From: Alistipes putredinis DSM 17216
GTDB lineage: Bacteria > Bacteroidota > Bacteroidia > Bacteroidales > Rikenellaceae
DNA length: 64,000 nt
Assembly (NCBI RefSeq): GCF_000154465.1
Contig: NZ_DS499577.1
Location: 928,013-992,012, forward strand
Reading direction: 5' to 3'
The translations under genes and the position numbers were made by a program. This document shows positions 32,647 to 40,137 of the stretch, piece by piece (positions within the stretch are counted from its first letter, which is position 1; each line of letters starts with the position of its first letter). The notes under the pieces were generated by a model, which worked only from the letters and a program-made list of their open reading frames with translations, was not told where the DNA came from and did no database searches.

Positions 32647-33903
32647 TTATTCGTTTCTCCAGCCTTCCGGGTAACCCTTGAAGTCGCTGCGGTGTTCGAT
32701 CTTCACATCCACGCTCGAATCGTTGGTATCCTGGAACTTCCCGTCGGTACCTTTCACGCGGTACATGAACGTGTTGTGGTGACAGCCTTCGATCGTAGCC
32801 TGGACATAGCTTTTGTCGACGGTCACAGGCAGCGACTTGGAAGTGTAATTACCCCAGTAAGGAGTGGTTGCAGAGGTCGTTTCGATGGCATCCACGATCA
32901 GGTTCGTAGGAACCTTGTAACCCTGATATTCCTGAATGGCGGCATCCTTTTTCGGACGGTCGTTGTAGGTAAACCCGTTCTGGCTCTTGAACGAACTCCA
33001 CTCGATACCGCTGGCGTCGAACAGGAACAGCGGACGGATACCATAAGGATGCATCCATGCCGTGACGCCGCCCGGCATGCTGTTGGCGACTTTCGTCAGG
33101 TTGGGAACTTTCGGATTGTCCACGGCCGAACCGGACATGGCTGCGTCGTTATCGGCGAGTTCGAAATCGGCACCCGAAAGGTCGACCGGAATGCCGGTGT
33201 CTTTCTCCGGATTGGGCGTGTAGCTTTCCGTGTGGTTCTGCGCCTGCGAAGCGATGACGTAAACTTCGCCCGGTGCGAGTGTATAATTCTGTCCGGCCGG
33301 TATCTGGTAAATATTGGCAGCCACCACGTAATCCGGCAGAAGCGAGGTCAGGTCCGAGCATGGCAGCGTATTCATATTCGAAGCCTGTGCGAGTGCCAGT
33401 CCGCTGACGTTGATCTCACGGTCCGAATTGTTCGCAATGACGATATACTGGTCGGGGTGCATCATCGTGCCGCCGTAGGTGCCGCCGTTATAGAACAGCT
33501 CGGAAAGAACGATGCCGTCCATATTGCCCGTATAGTGTACCGAGAGGTTCTCCACGTCGACGCTTACCGTGGTACTCTGGCCGTATTGCGCCATACCCGT
33601 CGTACCGAAATATTCCTTGCCGTTCTCCTTGCCGCGGATCTCGATTCCGTAACTGCCGATATCGAGGTTGAATGTCGCGGAACCGGAGGCATCCAGAGAT
33701 TCCGTCATGGTCTTCCCGTCACGCTCCGAGGATACGGTTACGGTGAACTGAGAATAGTCCGAAACCTTGTCCTCCGTAGTCGGAGCAACAGCCTGAACTT
33801 TCAGGTCGATCTTCCCTGACGGTCCGTCATCATCCTTGCTGCAAGAGGCGAAGGCCAGCAGGGTTGCGGCCACCGTCATTAGTTTGATTGTAAAATGTTT
33901 CAT
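32647..33903 (-). CDS. DUF4876 surface lipoprotein
   Basis: 418 residues. A lipoprotein signal ends in AFASCSKDDDG: the acidic stretch right after the Cys is the Bacteroidetes signal for surface export. DUF4876 proteins have an N-terminal immunoglobulin-like strand region (to about 110), followed by a large domain with repeated SGLALAQASNMNTLPCSDL-like turns (lamin-tail-like). It is the first gene of the operon and probably binds the ligand at the cell surface for the receptor that follows after 131 bases. Confidence 0.88.
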   Translation of the reverse strand: MKHFTIKLMTVAATLLAFASCSKDDDGPSGKIDLKVQAVAPTTEDKVSDYSQFTVTVSSERDGKTMTESLDASGSATFNLDIGSYGIEIRGKENGKEYFGTTGMAQYGQSTTVSVDVENLSVHYTGNMDGIVLSELFYNGGTYGGTMMHPDQYIVIANNSDREINVSGLALAQASNMNTLPCSDLTSLLPDYVVAANIYQIPAGQNYTLAPGEVYVIASQAQNHTESYTPNPEKDTGIPVDLSGADFELADNDAAMSGSAVDNPKVPNLTKVANSMPGGVTAWMHPYGIRPLFLFDASGIEWSSFKSQNGFTYNDRPKKDAAIQEYQGYKVPTNLIVDAIETTSATTPYWGNYTSKSLPVTVDKSYVQATIEGCHHNTFMYRVKGTDGKFQDTNDSSVDVKIEHRSDFKGYPEGWRNE

Positions 33904-33972
33904 ATTTTAACGATTATATTTGAAAAGGTTAAACGGTCGGAAAATAAGATTAGGTGTTTTTTTATTCGACTG

Positions 33973-34002
33973 CAAATTTACAGCAATCCCCCCCCCTCGC
34001 AA
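33973..34002 (-). promoter_or_regulatory. Probable promoter of the TonB operon with a G9 tract
   Basis: Minus strand: TTG at 34002-34000 and TAAATTTG at 33980-33973 (matching TAnnTTTG), spacer 19 bases. The spacer contains nine consecutive G (33996-33988). The optimum spacing of Bacteroidetes promoters is about 19-21, so a gain or loss of a G would alter promoter strength. The start of the DUF4876 gene lies about 70 bases downstream. Confidence 0.65.
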
Positions 34003-34503
34003 TCCCCACATTTTGGTATTTTGGATTGAGATTATAATCCATAAATGGTATCCGAAGACAGTGCTGTCAGAGGAATGTGCGGGAAAGAGATATGCGAAAT
34101 ATTATTCGAAGTGTCCGATCTGTATTTTCTCTATTCTCCCGAAGGGCCGGATAGGGTAAAGGAAGTCGTTTCGATATATAATATCGGAAGGAAGAACGGT
34201 AAAACGGAATGCCATCGTCTAACCGGGGAGAGTGCTCATTTTATCCCTATACTGCAAATCCGGCAGAATCATGAACTGTCAGTTGCGCCATATCCCGTAT
34301 TCGGGGCGTAAAAGCAAACATTTCCTGCGGATCTCTGAAATTACGTTCCGGCGGAAATATCTCCTGCGGCCATTTCTAAGCCTCACGCGCTCCGCTCCGT
34401 TTCTATACCTGCCGGACGCTGTTTTTACTTTTTTAAGCTAAATTTTTGCCGCATAGTTTCCAAAATAGGCAACTTTGGATTTTCTTTGTGAAATCGAGAG
34501 ACT
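34003..34503. other. About 500 bases without a gene
   Basis: Between the TonB operon promoter and the decayed HTH gene. Frames open on the plus strand (for instance from about 34045) have no coherent protein-like composition. No repeats or hairpins strong enough to name were seen apart from the promoter at its left edge. Confidence 0.5.
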
Positions 34504-34833
34504 ATGAATATGGAAATCAACAATATCGGAGTTTTGATCCGCCGTGAACGGACCCGTTGCAGAATGACACAGGAGAAACTGGGCGAAAGAGTCGGCGTCG
34601 GTGTGCTTGCAGGTGGCGGTTCCCGTAGACCGGCGCTTAATCGGTTACATTGTGGCCAATATAGGCGAATTTGCACGTACGCATGGCATGACGGTGCGCG
34701 AAGCCGGCAACTACCTGAACCGCTACAAGGGGTTGGACTTTCTCGCCGAACACTACGAGGCTGAGCACCTGTCGGCGACAGCGTACAGGATTTGACCCGT
34801 GTGTGTTACAATAACGGCGGAGGTATGAGATGA
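34504..34833 (+). pseudogene. Decayed XRE-HTH plus DUF3791 genes
   Basis: The first frame (MNMEINNIGVLIRRERTRCR, then MTQEKLGERVGVG) is the start of an XRE-type helix-turn-helix domain that breaks off after about 33 codons. A second frame from about 34625 (RRLIGYIVANIGEFARTHGM, then TVREAGNYLNRYKGLDFL) is a DUF3791 protein, which itself shifts frame near 34770 before ending DSVQDLTRVCYNNGGGMR at a TGA at 34831-34833. The order HTH-DUF3791-DUF3990 is a known toxin-antitoxin-like triad in Bacteroidales; here all three parts are damaged. Confidence 0.7.
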
Positions 34834-34951
34834 AACTCTACCACGGATCGAACACTGAAGATGGGCCGGATTATGTAATCCGGTAGTATGATGAAAGAAA
34901 GGTCGAAAAACTGGATGAACAATTCGCGGAATGCGTAAAGTGGCGGATAGC
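34830..34951 (+). pseudogene. DUF3990 remnant
   Basis: It starts at an ATG overlapping the DUF3791 stop (ATGA) with MKLYHGSNTE, the conserved opening of DUF3990 (an ADP-ribosyltransferase-like fold), but reaches a stop after 18 codons. A further in-order C-terminal piece (LDEQFAECVKWRIA) follows, showing an internal deletion of most of the domain. Inactive. Confidence 0.65.
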
Positions 34952-35006
34952 CGTTCGTATCTTTTCCCGTCTTTTTCCGCTGTTTGCGGTTCGGTTGCTT
35001 TTGTAG
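34952..35006. repeat. Direct repeat, left copy, flanking the toxin-antitoxin pair
   Basis: Starts cgttcgtatcttttcc and ends cggttgcttttgtag. The copy at 35732-35776 shares the start, the gctgtttgcg middle and the end, but lacks an 11-base internal segment. The pair of copies brackets the toxin-antitoxin genes at 35097-35589. Confidence 0.75.
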
Positions 35007-35096
35007 GTCCGTAAATCGTTCCGGCTATGGGGTAGGGGGACCGCAAACCGTCCGAATATCCTGCTTCGGACGATTTGCGTTGATGAATATATCTTG

Positions 35097-35393
35097 TTAT
35101 TCCGCCAAGAGTGCGGTATTGGCCATATCGCGCACGATCACGCCTTCGTCGAACACCTCGTAGGCGAATACCCAGTCTTTTTCGAATACGGCGCAGTGGT
35201 AACCCAGTGTCCGCCACTTTTTGAAACGGCACAAGGGATGATCGACCCGTTTCGCAAAATCCATGACGAACTGTTCCATCCTGCGGATTCGCTTTTCAGT
35301 CGCTTCTTCAGACAGGTGTAATTCGTTTATGAGATAATCGTTTACCTCTTTAATCTTACCCCACAGATGTTCGGATACGATAACCTCACGCAT
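35097..35393 (-). CDS. RelE/ParE family toxin
   Basis: 98 residues. Its fold and conserved positions match ParE/RelE toxins: an N-terminal strand, two helices (KIKEVNDYLINELHLSEEAT ... RRMEQFVMDFAKR), then a beta sheet with FKKWRTLGYHCAVFEKDW and VFAYEVFDEGVIVRDMAN. Such toxins act on gyrase or the ribosome. The gene overlaps the antitoxin by 8 bases and lies second, the usual antitoxin-first order. It is neutralised by the partner and stabilises the surrounding DNA. Confidence 0.85.
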   Translation of the reverse strand: MREVIVSEHLWGKIKEVNDYLINELHLSEEATEKRIRRMEQFVMDFAKRVDHPLCRFKKWRTLGYHCAVFEKDWVFAYEVFDEGVIVRDMANTALLAE

Positions 35394-35589
35394 GGTCGAA
35401 ATGCTCTTTAGCCTGTCGGCTCATTTCGTCGAAAAATTCAGCGGCAGGACGGCCATTGCATTCTGCCACGGCTTCCCGGAACCCCTTCTTTTTTTTCTCG
35501 TCCATGACAGTCACGCTCTTGTGTCCCCGGATCAGCTCCAGCAGCCACTTTCCTTCGGGCGTATTGTCTTCGATCATTATATGTGTCAT
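35386..35589 (-). CDS. Cognate antitoxin
   Basis: 67 residues from the ATG at 35589. A longer frame begins about 16 codons upstream but lacks a translation signal. The protein is small and charged, with a K-rich turn (VMDEKKKKGFREAVAE) and an acidic helical tail. It lacks an obvious DNA-binding motif but has the size and position of Bacteroidales antitoxins paired with this ParE type. Confidence 0.75.
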   Translation of the reverse strand: MTHIMIEDNTPEGKWLLELIRGHKSVTVMDEKKKKGFREAVAECNGRPAAEFFDEMSRQAKEHFDHA

Positions 35590-35731
35590 AGCGGTCAGGT
35601 ATTTAATTCGTCGTAAGGCTATCCTCTTGTTCGGCAAAGATAATAAATTCCGGGATATAACCGAAAAGTCCGTATCGCCGGCGTATCCCTTGATACCTAT
35701 ATAACGAATCCCGTACCGGAAACGGTATGCA

Positions 35732-35776
35732 CGTTCGTATCTTTTCCTGCTGTTTGCGCCCCCGGTTGCTTTTATA
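35732..35776. repeat. Direct repeat, right copy
   Basis: Right-hand partner of 34952-35006 (cgttcgtatcttttcctgct ... cggttgcttttatag). It lies in the leader between the presumed promoter at 35.9 kb and the antitoxin start. Its copy on the other side of the operon makes the toxin-antitoxin unit look like an inserted module. Confidence 0.75.
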
Positions 35777-35900
35777 GCTCACCCTGTGGACGGCTTGGAC
35801 CGCCGCCCCTTCCGTTTATATACCTGCCGGACGACGCCCGATATACCGAGTATAACCCTCTCGTTGTCTCGACTTTCGCCGCCGGGTTCGTTTTCGTGTG

Positions 35901-35929
35901 CAAAGGTACGGTGGACGAACACGGTTCAA
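35901..35929 (-). promoter_or_regulatory. Probable promoter of the toxin-antitoxin operon
   Basis: Minus strand: TTG at 35929-35927, spacer of 18 bases, TACCTTTG at 35908-35901. It leaves a leader of about 300 bases before the antitoxin, which includes one copy of the direct repeat. Confidence 0.55.
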
Positions 35930-35971
35930 GGACCGCTGCCGTTACCTGTAATGAAATTTGACGCAAACTTT

Positions 35972-35990
35972 CCGGAATCCGGGATTCCGG
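35972..35990. promoter_or_regulatory. 19-base palindrome upstream of the 36-kb operon
   Basis: CCGGAATC and GATTCCGG separated by CGG, a perfect inverted repeat of 8 bases per arm. It lies 131 bases upstream of the plus-strand operon and 43 bases from the divergent promoter, a typical place for an operator. Confidence 0.45.
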
Positions 35991-36120
35991 CCTTTCATAA
36001 AATTTCCTTCCGTTTCCTTGCCCGTCGTTCTCGCATCCCCCGTCCGACTCCGCACGTGAAAACATCCCCTTCGGGCGAAGTCGGAAGACATCGAACGGAG
36101 GGAAAGAAAAAACGGAAACG

Positions 36121-36474
36121 ATGACAACAACAGAACAGATTACCAATGTGGCCACTGCTTTGGGCTGGAGTGTGGAAACGGACGCCAGTCGTCCCGGCTT
36201 CACGGAGTTCGAGTTCCGGCAGTACACGCCCGCAGGACAGGACTTCGGCTTCAGCGTCGAAATGCGGAACGGCGATCCCGACAGCCTCCTGCAAGAGCTG
36301 GAAAAGTATTACGAGGCTTACGACTCCGACTATGAAGCCTATCTGTGGATCGGCACGGACGGGCACGGCAAGAACGGCGCCCCTTACCACATCAAAGACA
36401 TCGTGAGCGATATGGAAGCGGCCGAGGCAATGATCGACACGCTTTATGAAACCCTGAAAACAGCATTGAAATGA
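36121..36474 (+). CDS. Mobile-element accessory protein
   Basis: 117 residues, acidic, no signal peptide. It opens MTTTEQITNVATALGWSVET and contains FRQYTPAGQDFGFSVEMRNG and a C-terminal helix ending KTALK. Proteins of this kind recur in conjugative-element cargo of Bacteroidales. Its function is unknown. First gene of a four-gene operon; its stop overlaps the next start by 4 bases. Confidence 0.75.
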   Translation: MTTTEQITNVATALGWSVETDASRPGFTEFEFRQYTPAGQDFGFSVEMRNGDPDSLLQELEKYYEAYDSDYEAYLWIGTDGHGKNGAPYHIKDIVSDMEAAEAMIDTLYETLKTALK

Positions 36475-36806
36475 GTACGAAACGAAGTTACAAAGCGGAA
36501 TTTCTGCGTTGGAAGGCAGAAGTGGAGAAAAAACACGGCAAGATGATTTACGACCGTCTTTCGGAGGTCATCGACACGGACGACGACCTGGCCGTCGGCG
36601 ACACGGTTCTCTTTACAAACGATTATGGAGTGACGTTCGGCCCCCACGAAGTGCTGGGGTTTTGCCGTCCGGACAGTTTCCTTTGTCCGCACCGTTACCC
36701 CGAGGACGAGGATTGCGGCATCGTCTTTTCAGACAACGACGCCTATTGGTTCCCCGACCGCCCCGGCCAACTGACGTTGGTACAGAAAGGAGGTGCCGAC
36801 GTATGA
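36471..36806 (+). CDS. Mobile-element accessory protein
   Basis: 111 residues. A basic N-terminus (MSTKRSYKAEFLRWKAEVEK) is followed by an acidic segment (DTDDDLAVGDTVLFTNDYG) and a beta-rich C-terminus with VLGFCRPDSFLCPHRYPEDE. The His/Cys residues may bind metal. It overlaps its neighbours by 4 bases on both sides (ATGA), so translation is coupled. Confidence 0.75.
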   Translation: MSTKRSYKAEFLRWKAEVEKKHGKMIYDRLSEVIDTDDDLAVGDTVLFTNDYGVTFGPHEVLGFCRPDSFLCPHRYPEDEDCGIVFSDNDAYWFPDRPGQLTLVQKGGADV

Positions 36807-37069
36807 AAGCGATGACGGACGGGGCGATCCTCGCACGGCTCTGCGGCAATGTGACCGCAGGCCGTTTCGACTGGCGCAAATACTGTACTCCGCAGACCTA
36901 TTTCGGTCGTGAAGTTTGCGTCACGCCGCTGCTCTGTTCCTACGGACAGATAGGCTATGCCGTTCATTTCCCTTATTCCGATATGCCGGAAGTGGAGTAC
37001 GACTGGGAACTGAACAGCCTTACCATCGACGGCGAGGAGTGGCGAATTTATTTACAGAACACACGATAA
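36803..37069 (+). CDS. Mobile-element accessory protein
   Basis: 88 residues. The ATG at 36803 overlaps the previous stop (GTATGA). A much longer frame through here is only the continuation of this one upstream, without a start. The protein (MKAMTDGAILARLCGNVTAG) has an aromatic-rich C-terminal beta portion (AVHFPYSDMPEVEYDWELNS). No family recognised. Confidence 0.7.
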   Translation: MKAMTDGAILARLCGNVTAGRFDWRKYCTPQTYFGREVCVTPLLCSYGQIGYAVHFPYSDMPEVEYDWELNSLTIDGEEWRIYLQNTR

Positions 37070-37084
37070 CGGACAAATTGGATT

Positions 37085-37456
37085 ATGGCACAGAGTTTTT
37101 ATACCAAATGGCAATATGTCTTCCTTGCGGACGCAGGGTGTTATGTCTCGAGAGAATACCGGAATTTCCAGACGGCGCTCGTCCGTGAAATATCCAAATA
37201 TGCCAAAGCCGTGGATGCGGCGGTCGTAGCCAAGACCAAGGGGCATTACTTTACGAGCTGTTTTGTCGAGCGCAACGGCAAATTCGTTTACATAAACCAT
37301 TCCTCCGGATTGTCCCGGAGGATTGGCTCGGTCAGAATAGAACTCGATTCGTTCCTGATCCGCACGGCCCGGCATGCCGAGGACTATACCGGCGGCACCA
37401 ATCAATATTGCGATCTGTTGCGGTTGCAGTCCATGATCGACCGACTGCTGGCCTGA
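37085..37456 (+). CDS. Mobile-element accessory protein
   Basis: 123 residues, basic. It opens MAQSFYTKWQYVFLADAGCY and includes ISKYAKAVDAAVVAKTKGHY. It is the last gene before a strong terminator at 37506. No family recognised; unusual for lacking acidic bias compared with the first gene of the operon. Confidence 0.7.
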   Translation: MAQSFYTKWQYVFLADAGCYVSREYRNFQTALVREISKYAKAVDAAVVAKTKGHYFTSCFVERNGKFVYINHSSGLSRRIGSVRIELDSFLIRTARHAEDYTGGTNQYCDLLRLQSMIDRLLA

Positions 37457-37505
37457 CGCTCCTTCCGGTTCCGGCCCGTCAGGCCGTGACGGCAGACAGA
37501 CGCGC

Positions 37506-37546
37506 GGGGAGCGGTTTATGCACAAGCCGCTCCCCGTCCCTTTTTT
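37506..37546 (+). terminator. Rho-independent terminator of the 36-37 kb operon
   Basis: GGGGAGCGG at 37506-37514 pairs perfectly with CCGCTCCCC at 37527-37535, loop of 12 bases, followed by a T6 run (37539-37544). It lies 50 bases after the stop of the last gene. Confidence 0.9.
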
Positions 37547-37740
37547 CTCTGGTCGCCATCCTTTTGTATTCCGCCCAAAAACCTCGAATCGTAGAAAAAC
37601 GACAAAAACAACCCGTATTTGCATTGGAAAAGCGGCAGGAGGGGCCGGCAAGCCGGCCGACAGCCTCTTGTACCGTGGTGGATACCGATAGTCCGTACCG
37701 TCCGTTTTTCCCTGCGGGACAGGAAACGCCGTCCCCTGTT

Positions 37741-38132
37741 TTATCCGATCGCCTCGGCCACAATATCTTCCAGCAGGAACGGGATCACGCCCACATACAT
37801 GACGCCATCCTCATCCGTCCACGGCTTGCTGTTGCCGTCCAGCACGACGATCTTGCGGAAGAAGTCGCCGGTGTTTCTCAAAGAGAAGGTTTCCTGTGCC
37901 TTCTTTTCCGGCGTGTCTACGTGTAATGCCGACTGGATATACAGTTTGTCATTGCCCACGTTGACCACGAAGTCGATCTTGTATTGCGACGAGCGGCGTC
38001 GGCCCTCTATGATTCGCGTCAGTTCTACTATTCCCACGTCTACCGAATATCCCCTGCGGATCAAATCGTTGTAAATCATATTTTCCATCAGGTGCGAACG
38101 TTCCTGTTGGCGGAAATTCAACCGCACATTTC
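37741..38132 (-). pseudogene. C-terminal fragment of an AAA ATPase (DUF4143 part)
   Basis: The frame reads LNFRQQERSHLMENMIYNDL, then RRGYSVDVGIVELT, and ends in IPFLLEDIVAEAIG. This is the tail of the Bacteroidales ATP-binding proteins with a C-terminal DUF4143 domain, a large family that normally carries an N-terminal P-loop ATPase. The ATPase part is missing. It joins directly to an unrelated gene fragment at 38133, so the break is a recombination scar. Confidence 0.75.
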
Positions 38133-38232
38133 TCATTTCTGCCCGTTGTAGAGCGTCACCGACTCCATGTTGTCGAGCGAGAAGCGCCCCAAATCGACCG
38201 TGCCGTTTTGAGCGTTGCCCAGTTCGATACCG
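38133..38232 (-). pseudogene. TonB-receptor plug fragment
   Basis: A 33-codon frame ending in a TGA at 38133 reads IELGNAQNGTVDLGRFSLDN, then MESVTLYNGQ, the signature of the plug region of SusC-like TonB receptors ('AQNGTV.LGR.SLDN.E...YNG'). Neither the rest of the plug nor the barrel is present. It is fused back to back with the ATPase fragment, which points to two deletions or an insertion excised imprecisely. Confidence 0.65.
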
Positions 38233-38658
38233 ATGCAGCATATTGGACTAATTGTCTACCAATGTTTTGAAAATTAAACGGTAGGAAAGTCTTATTTTGC
38301 TCTTTATTCTTCGCTGAACTGATGCAAAGATAATGCGTTTTTCCGGTACAGGAAAACAAATGAAAAGACTTTGATAAAAAAGGTGGTTTTGGGGGCAAAT
38401 TTGCCAGCTGTACTATGAGGTTTTCGGAAGATTTTGCATAGCATTTCATCTAGTGTTATGCCTATGTCTATATTGCTGGTTGCTCCTCCAAGATTGAACA
38501 CGGAGTGACTGATATTGATTGCTGGCGAAAAGAAAAAATACCCAGTAGGCTAATTTTCTTCTCTCCCTCTATTTGACTTAACTTTATTGCCCGTGTATAT
38601 AATAACGGTCATTAAAGTCAAGTTGAGAGTGGAGACATATCTTTTTCTTTTGGCAAGC

Positions 38659-38699
38659 AAAAATTCAGTTATTGGAAATTTTCGAATAACTGAATTTTT
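38659..38699. terminator. Perfect 15-base hairpin downstream of the metallophosphoesterase cluster
   Basis: AAAAATTCAGTTATT at 38659-38673 pairs with AATAACTGAATTTTT at 38685-38699, loop of 11 bases. The T-rich ends on both strands make it a possible bidirectional terminator. Confidence 0.55.
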
Positions 38700-38700
38700 A

Positions 38701-38768
38701 AAGCCCCAACATATCATATAATATACAAAAAGGAGCATTTTTAGTTACTATATGATATATTGAGGCTT
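38701..38768. repeat. 20-base imperfect inverted repeat
   Basis: Arms 38701-38720 and 38749-38768 match in 18 of 20 positions (aagccccaacatatcatata on the left arm). The 28 bases between them hold an A-rich stretch and an aggagc word. It is directly before the end of the first metallophosphoesterase gene. It may be an operator or the end of a mobile segment. Confidence 0.5.
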
Positions 38769-38796
38769 TAGCGTATTGCTGACGAGTTCATGCCTT

Positions 38797-39564
38797 TTAC
38801 AAGACAAGGCACTTGCCCGGATTAAAACCATTGGCGATATGTTCGTTCTCAAAAACATATCCCATCTGATTGCAAACTACCTTTGTTCCGTTTATCTCAG
38901 CATCAATGTTGGTATGTGAATGCCCATAAATCCATGCATCAATGCGACTGTCGGCGATAAGCCTACTCAGTTCAGTTGCAAATGCACTATTCAACACAGA
39001 ACCTTTATGGTGAGATGCAACAACCTCCAATGTGGGAAGATGATGCGTTATTACCACAATGTGTTTGGCGGTGGTTTCCACCAGACTTTGCTTGATGAAA
39101 TCCAAACAGAAGTTGTGCATCTGATTGAATTCCTCTGTTTGGAGCAATTTGCCATTATACATTATCTGCCGAAAGTCGTTCATGCCCTTCCACACAAAAT
39201 ACTCGTCAGATGGAGATATTCGAGACCACAAAGTGCTCATGATAAAGTCGGTATCATCAATCCGCACTACTTGATTCTGATAATATCCTACATTGTTCTT
39301 GAACAGCCATTTCCATTGCAATCCCTTGTCCATTACATCACAATAATTGTAATACTCATGGTTTCCGGGCACAATGAGCACCTGACGATAATTCGCAGAT
39401 GCCCATTTCCAAAAGTTAGCCAAAGGCGCGACCTTGTTTTTCAAATAGAATATATCTCCGGCAAGAACCAGAACATCGCCCGTCGCAGGCAATTCATTAT
39501 GCTTCAACCACCTGCTGTTGTCGCTGAACTCCAAATGCAGGTCACTCATATATTGTATCTTCAT
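38797..39564 (-). CDS. Calcineurin-like metallophosphoesterase
   Basis: 255 residues with the full set of metal ligands: SDLHLEF at 7-13, GDIFYL near 36, GNHEYY near 67, ITHHLP near 173 and GHSHTN near 216. It hydrolyses a phosphoester; the substrate (nucleotide, RNA or protein) cannot be read from the sequence. AT-rich. It shares a strand and short gaps (15 bases) with a coiled-coil protein and a second metallophosphoesterase, suggesting one functional unit. Confidence 0.9.
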   Translation of the reverse strand: MKIQYMSDLHLEFSDNSRWLKHNELPATGDVLVLAGDIFYLKNKVAPLANFWKWASANYRQVLIVPGNHEYYNYCDVMDKGLQWKWLFKNNVGYYQNQVVRIDDTDFIMSTLWSRISPSDEYFVWKGMNDFRQIMYNGKLLQTEEFNQMHNFCLDFIKQSLVETTAKHIVVITHHLPTLEVVASHHKGSVLNSAFATELSRLIADSRIDAWIYGHSHTNIDAEINGTKVVCNQMGYVFENEHIANGFNPGKCLVL

Positions 39565-39579
39565 AATCTATTTATGTTA

Positions 39580-40122
39580 TTAACTTTTTGTGTAAATCAG
39601 TTCATAATACTCTGAATTTGATTCGTTGTTTATGATACTGCTACAGAAAGCAAATTTGTTGTACAAGTATTGGTAGTGTTCGAGTTCTTCTTCTTCAAAA
39701 TTTATTCTTTCATAGCATTCGTCTATCTCCTTGCTGATTCTACCGTACAAATTGACATTTGCTTTGGATATACGGACTTCCAACTTGGCTATATCTTCTT
39801 TATTTTTAGCAATAGCATTTTTGTAATTATCAATCTCTTCTTGGTAGAAATAAAGAATCTCATCAAGCAGGCCTTTGGTTAGTATACTCGGAGAAGGACT
39901 CCATGGAAGTATCGTCAACTCTCGGCTTGGAGTAGTGCTAAGATAAAACAATTTACATCCCAAAGACTTGGTGACTTGTTTGTTATATTCATCAATCTCT
40001 CGATTAACTTTCATTAAATCTTCCTTAGATAACTTTTGATATTCCTCATACGAAGGATGCTCTTTGTACTTCAACAAAGGTATCTCCTTGCATCTTAAAT
40101 AAATGGTAGTATATTCACTCAT
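39580..40122 (-). CDS. Coiled-coil protein between two metallophosphoesterases
   Basis: 180 residues. The N-terminal 90 residues are mixed (SLGCKLFYLSTTPSREL). The C-terminal half is a long charged coiled coil (EEIDNYKNAIAKNKEDIAKL and onward to about 160). No known family. The gaps to both flanking phosphoesterase genes are 15 bases, so the three are co-transcribed. It could hold the two enzymes together (inference). Confidence 0.65.
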   Translation of the reverse strand: MSEYTTIYLRCKEIPLLKYKEHPSYEEYQKLSKEDLMKVNREIDEYNKQVTKSLGCKLFYLSTTPSRELTILPWSPSPSILTKGLLDEILYFYQEEIDNYKNAIAKNKEDIAKLEVRISKANVNLYGRISKEIDECYERINFEEEELEHYQYLYNKFAFCSSIINNESNSEYYELIYTKS

Positions 40123-40137
40123 TGTTAATCTTCCTTA

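Larger units (their letters stand above)
35590..36120. other. Gap of 530 bases with promoter, repeat and palindrome
   Basis: No gene is supported. It contains the right copy of the flanking repeat (35732-35776), a minus-strand promoter (35901-35929), and a 19-base palindrome (35972-35990). The plus-strand operon at 36121 begins after a purine-rich stretch (cggagggaaagaaaaaacgg) that can serve as its ribosome-binding region. Confidence 0.6.
38242..38796. other. 555 bases without a gene, with strong inverted repeats
   Basis: AT-rich. Two nested structures stand out: a perfect 15-base hairpin (38659-38699) and a 20-base imperfect inverted repeat (38701-38768). Short frames in the left part have no family resemblance. 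It separates chimeric gene debris on the left from the metallophosphoesterase cluster on the right and probably marks an element boundary. Confidence 0.55.

Noticed and set aside
31664..33819. Long plus-strand frames opposite the TonB receptor and DUF4876 genes
   Set aside because: Same antisense effect. Composition is Arg/His-rich without any family motif.
38304..38501. Small minus-strand gene near 38.4 kb
   Set aside because: Short frame without translation signal in AT-rich DNA next to chimeric debris; no family resemblance.
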